DNA of 64,000 nucleotides, taken from positions 18,197,934 to 18,261,933 of the forward strand of contig NC_045138.2 of the NCBI RefSeq assembly GCF_008831285.2. The letters are read 5' to 3'. This DNA comes from Nymphaea colorata. Its lineage: Eukaryota; Streptophyta; Magnoliopsida; Nymphaeales; Nymphaeaceae. The position numbers and the translations under genes were made by a program. Below are positions 46,536 to 58,165 of the stretch, piece after piece (the first letter of the stretch is position 1; every line of letters starts with the position of its first letter). Below the pieces are notes generated by a model. It saw nothing but the letters and a program-made list of their open reading frames with translations, was not told where the DNA came from and did no database searches.

Positions 46536-47530
46536 TTCATACACCACAAAGATATAATGCTGGCTAATAATGGAAGACCTTAGGACAATAAATAAAGGTA
46601 AAACTAAAACATAATTAATCAATATTTTCATTTAGTAATGAAATCTTATTAAAATTGGAAATAAAAAGTTAGGAATAGAACATAATTTATGTATCTTTTC
46701 ATTTAGAAAAGAAATCTTATTAGAACTTGGAAATATAAAATATAGGATTAAAAATAATTTATTCATCTTTCATTTAGGAAAGAAATCTTACGTACAATTG
46801 GAATTCTACAAACTGGTGATACACATATAAAATGGAAAATCCACCCTTGGCACCACCACTATTCACAGGGATGATAGAGAATCCTAAGCTTCTTGGGGCA
46901 TTCATCCATAGATCTACTCAATTCTCCCTTTAAATATTATATTTAAAGTATTTTTTTTTAAATCTAAATAACTTACCAATGTGATCTTAGAGATAAGTTC
47001 TGGCTGCCGTCCTCCTGTTTTAATAGTGCTATATAATATGCAAAAATGAGTTGCTCTCAAAGCATCAACATTTTGGTAAAAAAAATCGATATTTTTCATA
47101 AAATCAGCTTGATTCAAAACATGTTTTATATCAAAATAATTTTCATAAATACATTAGGATGTTTATCTTTTATTTAAGATAACTTTTAGCAAAATAGAAA
47201 AGGGTCTAACAATTGTACTCCAATCTATGGTGTGGCTGCCAACCAGTTTTATCGGGCCTGGCTTCTTTTGTGTAGTAACCAGTGTTGCAGTTTAGATAAT
47301 CCTCAAGCTAGCCCTGGATTGTTTATGTCATTTATGGTTTGTTCCCAACGACGGGCAAGATCGGGTGTAGCTCATACGAGGCGAGTATGTAGAGTACTTA
47401 GAATCAATTGGAAAAAATGAATCCTGCCTAAGGTGAGGCGGCAGACCAGTTTAATTGAAGTTTATGTAGTATCTGGTGTCGCAGTTTAGCTGAGCCAAAA
47501 GCAAGCCCTGGATTGTTTATCTTGTTCTTA

Positions 47531-48241
47531 AAGAAGGTTCGTATCGTTGAAGTTCACTTCCTTATGTTCCATCCGGCTTGGATTCATTGTGACATGATTT
47601 TTAGACTTGGAGCTAACTGAGATCAAGTTTAGCTTTATCTAAGGCACACGTTGAGTCAAAAATTTCCTCAACAACAATTAGGTGTTCCATGGCCAATATA
47701 ACCTCAACACTTTGAGCAGGATTCTTGTTTGAAATGGACATCAAACTATCTCGCATGTCCCTCTTCCTGAGTTGATGCTCTTTGGCCATGTGTCCTTCTG
47801 CCTTTGGTCAGCTAGAAATCCAGATAGCAATCCCTGCAGTACTTTTATGTGTGGATACTAAAAACAACTTTCCAAGTAGCTTCCGATTGAGTAGTCAAGT
47901 TGTTTTCAGTATCCACACACAAAAGCAATGCAAGGATTGCAATCCGGATTTCTGGCCAAACAATGGAAGAAGAACACATGACCAAAATGCATCAAATCAG
48001 GAAGAGGATGATACCATATAGTTTGATGTCCATTTCAAACAACAATCATGCTCAACAAGAAGTGTTGAGGTTCTATTCGCCATGGAACACCTAATTGTTG
48101 TTGAGGAAATTTCTGACACAACGTGTGCCTCAGATAAAGCTAAACTTTATCTCAGTTAGCTCCAAATCTAGAAATCTTGTCACAATGAATCCAAGCCGGA
48201 TGGAACAAAAGGAATTGAACTTCAATGATATGAACCTTGTT
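47531..48241. repeat. 711-bp inverted repeat (hairpin D)
   Basis: Arms pair from aagaaggttc (47,531) to gaaccttgtt (48,241) with roughly one mismatch per 15 bases by eye; the loop contains cttccgattgagtagtc. Confidence 0.9.
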
Positions 48242-48957
48242 TAGGAAGAAGATTTGACAAATATCTTGTTTCTGTGAGGAGATCCGAATAAGAATTGGAT
48301 AGTTTTGGCTTATGTGGAATCTTTTCCTATTCACATAGTTCTCCTTGTTCATATATTGTAAGATAATTGTTTCTTCTCTGGTAATTGTAAGGTGTATCTT
48401 AAAGTGAGAGACTTGTGATAAGGGAAAAGCAAGTCGTTTAAATTTAACTTTTCTGTCTTCCCACTTTAAGAAATAAAGGTCAGGAAATTTTATGTTCATT
48501 TTGAAAAGTAAACTCAAAATTGTATTTGGTAATTAATATATTATTGCTGTTATAATAACCTTTAACAATTTTAATAAGATTTATTTGAGGTTTTAATTGG
48601 GAGATTTGGGTTGATGTAGAATGCGGGTACAAATTACTCGTGTCGGGTCCTAGATCCCAGACCAAGTTTCTGTGTTGACATTTTTACGCATCGAACTCGG
48701 TCAGGCCTTGACGGGCTGGTCCGTTCATATAACGTTAGGACATAAGAGGCAAGGCTTGATGTGCATAGTTATACTACATATTGTTGTCCATATAGGATAG
48801 GATGAGCCCGACATCTCAACATTTTCAGTAATATATCTTTTTGACTTATTTAACAGTCCGACATCAGACTGTTAATTACCAAATGAGGCAGAGGGTTACA
48901 TCCGTGTTTGACGTAGCGACAACACTATCAATTAGATACCGAGGTTCACCTCATATG

Positions 48958-49395
48958 TAGGGATGTCAATGTATTTGATTTGGATCAGATGTCCAACAGA
49001 ACAATTCCATAAAATTTGGATATGAAGGAAAATTTAATATCTAATTAAAAAACAGATCATATTTGGATTTAAGAAATGAAATCTGATTGGATTCAGATAC
49101 AAATTCAGATATAAATAAATATCCTATTAGATACAGATTCAGCTCAAAATATATTTTTTTAAACTTATATCCCATATCCGATACTCTTACATTTTTAAAG
49201 CTGGTTAAATTCGGTTCAAAATTCAGATTTGGATATAAATGTAACATTTAGATTCAGATTATGAAATTGGTTTTTAGGTTCGAATTCAGATGTGACTTTT
49301 CTTAGTTTGTATTACGATGTGAGTTTGTAAATATCTGAAAAAACTGATATGGTTAATGGAATATTTGAGATGAATCCAAACTATTGATATCCCTG
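48958..49395 (+). mobile_element. Small hAT-like element 2 (copy h)
   Basis: Ends tagggatgtcaa and ttgatatccctg; flanks ctcatatg and ctcataca, 6 of 8 alike, the best-preserved duplication of this subfamily. Confidence 0.7.
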
Positions 49396-49584
49396 CTCAT
49401 ACACCACAAGGATATAATGCTGGCTAATAATGTATTTAAGGATATATCCAATGTGCCCAAGTTTTAAACGTGGTATTCTATACCAAAAAAAAAACAATGA
49501 AATCAAGTGAAGAAATATATCTATACAGCTTCTTAACAAATAAAATTATCATCTTATTTGAAAGGGAAAAAAAGGAGATTAAGG

Positions 49585-49988
49585 TAAGGATGTCAATGTA
49601 TCCAATTTGGATTGGAGATATCCGACCAAACCATTCTGAAAAAAATTGAATATGGAAAAAAATTTAAATATGGATTTGCATCTTTAATTGAATTCATATT
49701 TACATAAATATATGATGGGATTTAAATATGGATTTGCATTGGATTTATTGTTAAACCAATATCATGTATACAATTCTCTTACATTTTGAATGTAGGCCAA
49801 ATTCGGATAAAAAGTTGGATTCAGATGTTTATATAAAATATTGGATTTGGATTGTGAAATCTGATTTCAAATTGAGATATGATTTTTTTCGTTCGAATTT
49901 CAATCTGAATTTGAATCTGAGAATGTGAACATACAATAAAATGGATACAGTATATATCTCATTTGAATCTGATATGTTGGCATCCCTA
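49585..49988 (+). mobile_element. Small hAT-like element 1 (copy d)
   Basis: Identical gattaagg on both sides (49,577-49,584; 49,989-49,996). Slightly shorter than the other copies through internal deletion. Ends taaggatgtcaa and ttggcatcccta. Confidence 0.88.
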
Positions 49989-50390
49989 GATTAAGGACAT
50001 CGAACATCAATAAATAATATTGCACACAAAAATTGGGATAGTAATTATATTCAAAAGGCATGATGACAGTGGACATGATTTCCAATAAAAAAAATTATGA
50101 GAAATTTATTTAGTATCAAATCAGTTAAATTGTTTGTCAACATCTTGAGGGCATATATATATATATATATATATATATAGATATATATATATATATATGT
50201 ATATATATTCACTTTTAACTGACCAACCTAGGCCGTCCAACCCTCCACCACTACTTGTGTTGCTATTCACAAATCTAATTGCATGAGAACTAAAACCCCC
50301 TCCTTCCCCTCGCCAATAAGGCAGAGGGTTGCATCCGTGTTTGACATAGCGACAATACTATCAATTAGATACCCAGGTTCACCTCGTATG

Positions 50391-50763
50391 TAGGGATGTC
50401 AATGTATTTGATTTGGATCAGATGTCCAACAGAACCATTCCAAAAAATTTGGATATGAAGGAAAATTTAATATCAGATTAAAAAAACAGTTCATATTTGA
50501 ATGATATCTGATTGGATTCAGATACAAATTCAGATATAAATAAATGTCCTATTAGATATGGATTCAGACCAAATTATTTTTTTTAAACTTATATCCCATA
50601 TTCGATACTCTTACATTTTTAAAGCTGGCCAAATATGGTTTTCAGGTTCGAATTCAGATGTGACTTTTTTTAGTTTGTTTTAGGATGTGAGTTTGAAAAT
50701 ATCTGCAAAATCAGATACGGTTAAAGGTATATTTGAGTTGAATCCGATCAGTTGACATCCCTG
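50391..50763 (+). mobile_element. Small hAT-like element 2 (copy i, internally deleted)
   Basis: 373 bp; about 65 bp are missing around gctggccaaatatgg compared with full copies. Left flank ctcgtatg, right flank ttcataca. Confidence 0.65.
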
Positions 50764-51447
50764 TTCATACACCACAAAGATATAATGCTCGCTAATAATG
50801 GAAGACCTTAGGACAATAAATAAAGGTAAAACTACAACATAATTTATCAATATTTTCATTTAGTAATGAAATCTTATTAAAATTGGAAATAAAAAGGTAA
50901 GAATAGAACATAATTTATGTTTATTTTCATTTAGAAAAGAAATCTTATTAGAACCTGGAAATAAAAAATATAGGATTAAAAATAATTTATTCATCTTTCA
51001 TTTAGGAAAGAAATCTTATTGACAATTGGAATTCTACAAACTGGTGATACACATATAAAATGGAAAATCCACCCTTGGCACCACCACTATTCACTGGGAT
51101 GATAGAGAATCCTAAGCTTCTTGGGGCATTCATCCATAGATCTACTCAATTCTCCCTTTAAATATTATATTTAAAGTGTTTTTGTTTTAAATATAAATAA
51201 CTTACCAATGTGATCTTAGAGACAGGTTCTGGCATAATATGCAAAAATGAGTTGCTCTCAAAGCATCAACATTTTGTTAAAAAAAATCAATATTTTTCAT
51301 AAAAACAACTTGTTTCAAAACATGTTTTATATCAAAATAATTTTCATAAATATACTATGTTGTTTATCTTTTATTTAAGATAACTTTTAACAAAATAGAA
51401 AAGGGTCTAACAATTGTACTCCAATCTATGGTGATGCTGCCATCCAG

Positions 51448-51548
51448 GGGGGGGGGGGGGTTTACATTGAAAAAATCAATTTTTTTTAGTTTGGCCCGGC
51501 CCGCAAATCGTCTTGGTCCGACCCTAGAAAAAATCCTGGCTCCGCCCC
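51448..51548 (-). mobile_element. 101-bp insertion with 13-bp target duplication and G tract
   Basis: The 13 bp tgctgccatccag occur on both sides (51,435-51,447 and 51,549-51,561), and sister units have the uninterrupted site (for example 44,367 gctgccatcc). The insert begins with 13 G and ends tggctccgcccc; read on the minus strand it starts ggggcggagccagg and ends in a C tract. A 13-bp duplication is longer than hAT (8) or LTR (5) values and fits target-primed retroposition. It is not assigned to a known SINE. Confidence 0.75.
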
Positions 51549-51776
51549 TGCTGCCATCCAGTTTAATCGGGCCTGGTTTCTTTCGTGTAGTAACCGTTGT
51601 TGCAGTTTAGATGAGCCTGAAGCTAGCCCTGGATTGTTTTTCATTTATGGTTTTTTCCCTACGACAGGCAAGATCAGGTGTAACCTTACGAGGCGAGTAT
51701 GTAGAGTACTTAGGATCAATTGGAAAAAATGAATCCTGCCTAAGGTGTGGTGGCAGTCCACTTCCTTTTGTTCTTA

Positions 51777-52487
51777 AAGAAGGTTCGTATCGTTGAAGTT
51801 CACTTCCTTTTGTTCCATCCGGCTAGGATTCAATGTGACATGATTTCTAGATTTGGAGCTAACTGAGATCAAGTTTAGCTTTATCTAAGGAACACGTTGA
51901 GTCAGAAATTTCATCAACAACAATTAGGTGTTCCATGGCCAATAAAACCTCAACACTTTGAGCACGATTCTTGTTTGAAATGGACATCAAACTATCTGGC
52001 ATGACCCTCTTCCTGAGTTGATGCTCTTTGGTCATGTGTCCTTCTGCCTTTGGTTGGCTGGAAATCCTGATAGCAATCCCTGCACTGCTTTTGTGTGTGT
52101 ATACTAAAAAGAACTTTTCAAGTAGCTTCTGATTGCATAGTCAAGTTGTTTTCAGTATCCACACAGAAAAGCAATGCTGGGATCGCAATCCAGATTTTCG
52201 GCCAACCAATGGAAGAAGAACACATGACCAAAAAGCATCAAATCAGGAAGAGGGTGATGCCAAATAGTTTGATGTCCATTTCAAACAAGAATCATGCTCA
52301 ACAAGAAGTGTTGAGGTTCTATTCGCCATGGAACACCTAATTGTTGTTGAGGAAATTTCTGACTCAACGTGTGCCTCAGATAAAGCTAAACTTTATATCA
52401 GTTAGCTCCGAATCTAGAAATCATGTCACAATGAATCCAAGCCGGATGGAACTAAAGGAATTGAACTTCAATGATATGAACCTTCTT
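51777..52487. repeat. 711-bp inverted repeat (hairpin E)
   Basis: Fifth copy, with the loop reading cttctgattgcatagtc. Upstream of it a deletion has removed part of the repeated block, so the hairpin begins soon after ggcagtccactt. Confidence 0.9.
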
Positions 52488-53120
52488 CAAGAAGAAGATT
52501 TTTGCAAATATCTTCTTTCTGTGAGGAGACACAAATAAGAATCAGATGGATTTGGTTTATGTGCAATCTTTTCCTATTCACATAGTTCTCCTTGTTTATT
52601 TATATATTGTAAGATAACTGTTTCTTTTCTGGTTATTGTAAGGTGTATCTTAAAGAGAGACATGCGATAAGGGAAAAGCAAGTCCTTTAAATTTAACTTT
52701 TCTGTCTTCCGTCTTTAAGAAATAAAGGTCAGGAAAGTTTATGTTCATTTCGAAAGTAAACTCAAAATTGTATTTGGTAATTAATATATTATTGCTGTTA
52801 TAATAACCTTTAACGATTTTAATAAGTTTTATTTGAGGTTTTAATTGGGAGATTTGGGTTGAAGTGGAATGCGGCATAACATTACTCGGGTCAGGTCCTA
52901 GATCCCTGACCAAGTTTCAGTGTTGAAATTTTTTGCCGAACTCGGGATCAGGCCTTGACGGGCTGGTCCGTACTTATATCAGTAAAACCTAAGAGACGGG
53001 CCATGATGTGCACAGTTATACTAAATAGTGCTGTCTATATAGGATAGGTTGAGCCCGACATCTCAGCATTTTCATTAATATATCTCTTTGACTTATTTAA
53101 CAGTCGGACATGGGACTGTT

Positions 53121-53756
53121 AATTTTCAAATATGGATACGTCGAGTCCTTTAATTGCCAAATAAATCATAGGACACATCTTATTTGCCAAGAAGGGACTC
53201 CGACGTCTGACTGTCAAGTAAGTCAAAGGACGACTGGCAAATAAGTTCGGACTGTCGTCCTTATTTGCTAAGAAAAGTAGGCAAGCTATTACACATGACC
53301 GGAGCCTATTACACATGACCGAAGCCCATTCCATATATACTGCACCTTATTGGTAAGATGGTAGTCATTAGTGTCTAAATTCCCCACCCTCTGCAGATCT
53401 CCCGCTCACGCCTGACTCGTCGATGCTGCCTTCTGTGCCCCCCTACCTTCGCCACTGCCACTTATGGTACAAAGTTCAATGCTCTGATTTATACATTTTT
53501 TAGTTATTTCATGTTCGAACTCAAGTGGCTAAGTCATCTCTGCTTATGAGCATAAACATGTCAAATTTTTAGTTTCTTTTTTTTTTTTTCTTGCTGCCCA
53601 CCAGTGTTTACTTTTTCCTTGGAGAGTTAAGATCGTCGACCAACTTAGTACTTCCTCTCTGTTAACGATGGGGGCCGCCTCTCTTAACGTCGGTCATCCT
53701 CCTCCACCTCTCGGTAACGGTTATCCTTTTTTCTGCCACATCCTCTCCTCTGCTTG
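53121..53756. other. Array edge and unassigned DNA
   Basis: Contains a 20-bp tandem pair (attacacatgaccg at about 53,289 and 53,309) and scattered words of the array tail. A T run lies near 53,580. No gene is recognised. Confidence 0.4.
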
Positions 53757-53915
53757 GTAGGGCTGCACAATGAGACTCGAACTCGCTGGAGTAAACTCGA
53801 CTCGAGCTCCACTCGTTTTTTATACGAGTCAAGCTCAAGCTTAAATATAAACTCGAGTACGTTAACGAGTCGAGTTTGAGTTAGTCGAACTCGACTCGGC
53901 TTGGCTTTAATTTCA
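53757..53915 (+). mobile_element. hAT-type terminus rich in actcgactcg
   Basis: Starts tagggctgcac at 53,758 and is packed with ctcgaactcg/cgagtcgag words. The same kind of end is frequent in plant hAT non-autonomous elements. The other end was not found before the Bax-inhibitor-like fragment at 54,062. Confidence 0.45.
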
Positions 53916-54061
53916 TATTTTATTTTCCATCCTTTTTTTTTCATCCACTCAACTTAATTTCATTTTGTTTTTACGTTTTTTAATTTTCCCTCACCACCAC
54001 GCAGCCACGTTTCTTTTTACGTTAATTTATTACACCCCACTTTCACATTTTACTCAAGCAA

Positions 54062-54542
54062 CTCGAATCATCACATATTATCAATGTTGCTTGAGTTAAA
54101 TTCTGCAAATTTTCCTGTGAAAATTTCATTGAATTCTTTCTGTTGGCTGGGGCAGGTAGGATCGTCCTGGAAGCTGCGAGTGTAACGGTCTTGCTGGCAG
54201 TTTTTCCTCTTTGGATTCTTGATCGCATTTATTTGCTTTGACATTATTGGGGTATGCATGCAACTAGAAATTTCCTTTCACTTCTTTTAAGTTATTTTGC
54301 CCAAAGCATTGAGAAGTCCTTGTTTTTACCAGATCTTTTTCACCTTCCACAAAATAACAATGATAATCTCCAGCATTCTCAAGACAGTCATCTTTAGTGG
54401 ATCCATCTTCTACGATACAAACAACCTCCTCAAGAAGACACATGGCCTTGATAACAGTTGGGCTTCACTCAATGTGCTCTATATGGACATCATCATCCTA
54501 TTCCTCCACCTACTCGAATTATTTGGGTCCGGTGGGGGATAA
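54062..54542 (+). pseudogene. Bax-inhibitor-1/LFG-like gene fragment (broken), plus-strand copy
   Basis: A second copy of the fragment at 11.33-11.88 kb, starting in an intron (ctcgaatcatcaca onward). An exon piece near 54,150 reads AGRIVLEAASVTVLLAV, LWILDRIYL. After a retained intron, the last exon (54,333-54,542) reads IFFTFHKITMIISSILKT, then IFYDTNNLLKKTHG, then ASLNVLYMDIIILFLHLLEL, ending in TAA. It keeps the YDTxNL and LYMDII features of the family but has lost the N-terminal half. The terminal exon is open here, whereas the copy at 11.4 kb has a stop in the same exon. Expression is not expected. Confidence 0.6.
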
Positions 54543-57024
54543 TTTGATAAATGATTTCATATATTTGATTATGTATATTTGTTTGATTGCTGCCCATTGA
54601 GACTGAACATGCAAAATGTCTTGTCCATCACACTTCTGTTTTGTTATCTTGAACCATGATGTTCTATGTCGCAAGTTCTGCAACTCTGGTCCAAAATTAT
54701 GAGATTTTGCTTCCTAGCTTCTTTCGTGCTTTATGAAGTCTCAACTTGTCATAGTTAAATACGACTATTCAAAACTTTGGTCTGGTGGCTAATGGAGAAC
54801 GATAGGAAAGGGGAACTAATTAAGTGCTTCAGTTTCACACGTTAGTCCAAGGTAAGGAACCAGCTAAACTGAGACAAATCAACTAGTTAGGCCTTAAAAG
54901 TTGTAAGAAGAAATGGCTTTATACCATACAAACGTGACGTAGAAACATGAAATATAAAGACAACTACATATAGTTAAAAAGGCACGCTTTTTTTTTAAGC
55001 AAAAGCAATATCAAAGTAATATCATGACGGACAAACATCAAACCACAATATATATAGATAACGAGTAAAACCAGTCCCATTTGGGGGCTCCATGTCTCCT
55101 CCATTCCTTAAAATCCACCAATCTTAGGTGGAATGAGGGTTGCTAAATGAGAAAATGAGAAATAGAAACACAAAAAGTTGAGAAAAAAATATGTGAGTGT
55201 GACAAAGAAAAGAACGGCATAGAAAAAACAATTAAAAAATGTAATTATAAAGTTCAAAAACATAGGAACAAAAAGGAACATGAAACTATGATGTACCAAA
55301 GTTTATGACATATAAATGCTACGTTATTAATATTCATTTCTATTAGGTCTGATTTACTAGTTGAATTTTTGTAACATTTTAATCTTAACTCAAGAAGCTA
55401 ATAAGTAATACACAATATCATCCCACAAAGGCACAAGAGAAACAGCCGAAAAGGACACATTCAGCCTTCCTGCAACTATTCTGAACAGACCCGAGTTAAG
55501 GTATCACTGGACATATCAATGGGCCTGTATCATTTAGAAGCCAACCGCAATTGAGATATGTTTAGTTGGATCTGGTGAAAAAATTGATAAACCAGGTTTT
55601 GCTGTGTTGGTATTGGAAGTGGCCTATATCACAACCCATTGAGATGCGTTTGCTCTGTGTAGACCTGAGAAACAAGCCAGAAAATCCAATAATGCACGTT
55701 TATGTACAGTATCAAGACGCTAAAGTGGCCCTATTATGAAGTTGACAGGATCTGCAAGCACATGGCTCAACTGTGATCAGGCTGCGGGTAAAATAGGTTC
55801 TCTTTTACAATGAATTCACATTCTATGTACATCTGTTTGGCAAGTTTTATTTCACTAATCATGCTTAATCAAGCCGCCATGGAGATTCTGTTCTGAAGTT
55901 TTGGAGACCCAAAGGCCATGTCAAAGAATTTGGTCCTTGTGAAGGGGTCGCCTAACATTTGGATCCAGGCCCATGTCTCCATAGATCCAGTAAAATGCTG
56001 GCTGACTGATATTTGTGAACCATTTGTAGGACCACTCACCCATCCATGAACTTCAGATCAAGCGGGTATGTGAGCTAGCAGTTCTCAATTTGGGAAGCAA
56101 TTTCAGGTTACAAGCTAATAGGGCCAGTGCCCCACTCCACTTGACTTCACTCAAAAGGCCAAGACTTCTCAGAGTTAGAAGCCTTAGCTTTTTATTCATG
56201 CCACTTCTTTGCACTAACCATGTTACCAACATGGTGCAGGCAACATTTCCTTCCCATTTATCCCATCCATGATTGAAGCAGACAAAGCCTTTTGTCACTC
56301 GTTGGTTTTTTGTAGACAACAAGTACTGGCCCATCACCAGGTTTACTGCTTTGCAGACTGTGGACCTTGGTTGTCTTCAATACAGCTAGCTATTAGCACT
56401 GTATGAAGGCAACTGTATCAAGAAGCCCACAGTTGTTCATGAAAAGGGATCTTTAAAACATGGGTACAGAGTTCACCCAACCTTGTCTGTCAGCACAATA
56501 AGATAACTCAGCGGAAAGAAAACAGTAAGGCTCTTTTCTTAAAATATAACTTGATCTTTATGTTCAAATTTCCTATCATTTAGTTGACTGTTACCTTGCA
56601 ACTCTCCTCCCACCATCCCCATCATATAAGTGCAAGGGATTTTCACTCACACTTCTTTTTCAAGTCTAGAAGGGAAGAAATATAAGACAAACTCTCTACT
56701 AACACGAATACAAAGCACAGGCCAAACCTAGGGATGATATTTCTGACAATGTTTTAGATCATATATTATGAGATACGTGTTAGGTATGAAACACCCTATA
56801 ATTATAAAGAAATGTTTTAAGCAATAGCGACTGAAGAAAGGCCCAGAAGAAAAATATACCTGTGATCCTGTCGCCAAGCTTGGGAACCTCAGAAGAGGTG
56901 TTTGTGTAAGAGAATCCCACCCCAAGTGGCGACTCTAGGAAGAGCAAATTGGCCTCTGCAAGAGAAACAGAAGTATGAACTAATTAAGGTTCTCAAAATG
57001 GAAAAATACAAATAATTAAAACTA
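54543..57024. other. Unassigned stretch
   Basis: No recognised gene over 2.5 kb. Minus-strand frames at 55,108-55,299, 56,053-56,337 (94 codons) and 56,728-56,925 show no family I know. The minus reading near 55,890-56,040 (GSMETWAWIQMLGDPFTRTKFFDM) is protein-like but short and isolated. Confidence 0.35.
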
Positions 57025-57770
57025 AGAAGTGAACAAATGGCTTCCTCGTAGTCGTGTGGCCATCGAGGGAGTTGTTTACTGCAAATCCTGCGCTAACAAG
57101 GACGTGGACACTATGGTTGGTGCCACTCCTATGCTCAGTCTGTACGATAACTAAGACTCATAAGATTTTATACGACATCCTGTTTCTTATTCTTCACTCT
57201 TACAGCAAGCATTGTTTGAGCTGAGCTCCCCTTTACTGCTCTGTTTTCTAATGGTGTCAGTCATAGAGAAACAAGTCAGTCTCGAGGGCTGATGCCTGTT
57301 TGAATAGTGAAATGTTCAAAAAGCTAATGAGAAAGCCATTTCGCTTGCCTCAGGTTCAATGGTGAAGCCGTTTATAGCAAAGAGAGACAGAGGGTGTGTA
57401 ATCTTTTTGGGTTTTACTAAACTAATCCTAGCATCAAAATGTAGAGAAACAAAAAGTGAAGAAATTCGGAGATTGTTCTTCTTTCTTTTCTCTGTTTCTT
57501 TTCACAAAAGCATGCCTCCAACATCAGCAACCAAACGTTGAAATGAAAGAGAGCTAGAAGGAAGACCAAAAAATGAACGCATTCTCTGTCTTATGCTTTC
57601 TTTTCTGTTTCCCTTTCTCTCCGTTTTAGAGGAGCAACCGTCAAGCTGGTTTGCAACAAAAGGGTGCCGATGGTGGTGGAAGGGATGACAGACAAGAACC
57701 GCTACTTCTACATAGAGTCCTCCAATGTGGAAGTCACCAGCTACGGCGTCCACAAGTGCAAATCAGAGAC
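57025..57770 (+). pseudogene. Ole e 1 / pollen-allergen-like family gene fragment
   Basis: The first exon piece (about 57,030-57,141) reads WLPRSRVAIEGVVYCKSCAN, then KDVDTMVGATPML. The second (57,630-57,770) reads GATVKLVCNKRVPMVVEGMT, then DKNRYFYIESSNVEVTSYGV, then HKCKSE. These are successive blocks of plant Ole e 1 domain proteins, which are usually secreted cell-wall or pollen proteins; the cysteines of YCKSC, KLVC and HKC are the conserved ones. A GT at 57,142 and a ttttag ending at 57,629 would give a 488-bp intron joining the two in frame. The signal peptide region is not visible and an in-frame TAA lies just upstream of exon 1. After HKCKSE the normal C-terminus is replaced by purine-rich sequence. 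It is probably a truncated pseudogene. Confidence 0.75.
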
Positions 57771-58165
57771 AAATAGAGGGAGGGAGACAGAGAGAAAACA
57801 AGAGAAAGAGAAAAATGAGAATTGTGCCCCACCTGGAAAAAAGCTACTAATGGCAATGGAGCTCCTTGCACCTTGCAGCAGCAATGACATGGGTGTTGAG
57901 TGCAACAGAGAGAGCAGGGGAGAAACGGGTAAAGCAGTGGTTACGAAGAGGAGACTCAAAAGAGAGAAGGAGGAGAGACGGAGGAGAAAGAGAGAAAGAA
58001 AAAGGGCGAGGGCAACTCGGGGGCGGAGACGGGGGAAGAGAGAAAGAAAAAGGGTGAGGGCAACTCGGGGGCGGAGACGGTGAAGAGGGAAAGAAAAAGG
58101 GTGAGGGCAACTGGGGGCGGAGACGGGGGAAAGACGGAGGCGGAGGAAAAGGGGCAGGCTCACAA
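57771..58165. repeat. Purine-rich low-complexity block with tandem units
   Basis: GA-rich DNA with at least three tandem copies of a unit of about 47 bp (gagggcaactcgggggcgga type) between about 58,003 and 58,140. Long frames on both strands here (57,664-58,083, 57,741-58,163, 57,847-58,188) are composition artefacts rich in R/E/K or S/P/L. Confidence 0.75.

Larger units (their letters stand above)
46020..48881 (+). repeat. Array unit L4 (long unit, 2.86 kb)
   Basis: Anchor at 46,020, small element 2 (46,096-46,535), repeated block (47,220-47,520), hairpin (47,531-48,241), tail with gggtcctagatccc words. Non-coding. Confidence 0.85.
48882..50314 (+). repeat. Array unit S2 (short unit, 1.43 kb)
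   Basis: Same structure as S1: anchor, small element 2 (48,958-49,395), jump at about 49,435 to the block before small element 1, small element 1, an interrupted AT run (50,153-50,206), and the cctccttcccctcgccaataagg edge. No hairpin. Confidence 0.8.
50315..53120 (+). repeat. Array unit L5 (long unit, 2.8 kb)
   Basis: Anchor at 50,315, internally deleted small element 2, a 101-bp insertion (51,448-51,548) in the repeated block, hairpin (51,777-52,487) and a tail ending near ggacatgggactgttaatt. The array stops here; the next 500 bp contain only scattered words of the tail (tatttgcc, gactgtc). Confidence 0.8.

Noticed and set aside
51500-51530. Pol III box B-like ggtccgacc in the 101-bp insertion, i.e. 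a tRNA-derived SINE
   Set aside because: The match to the box B consensus is imperfect and no box A is seen at the right distance.
34993-53120. LTR retrotransposon array
   Set aside because: No gag or pol coding, no tg..ca terminal direct repeats with primer-binding site, and the units are joined without separating host DNA.
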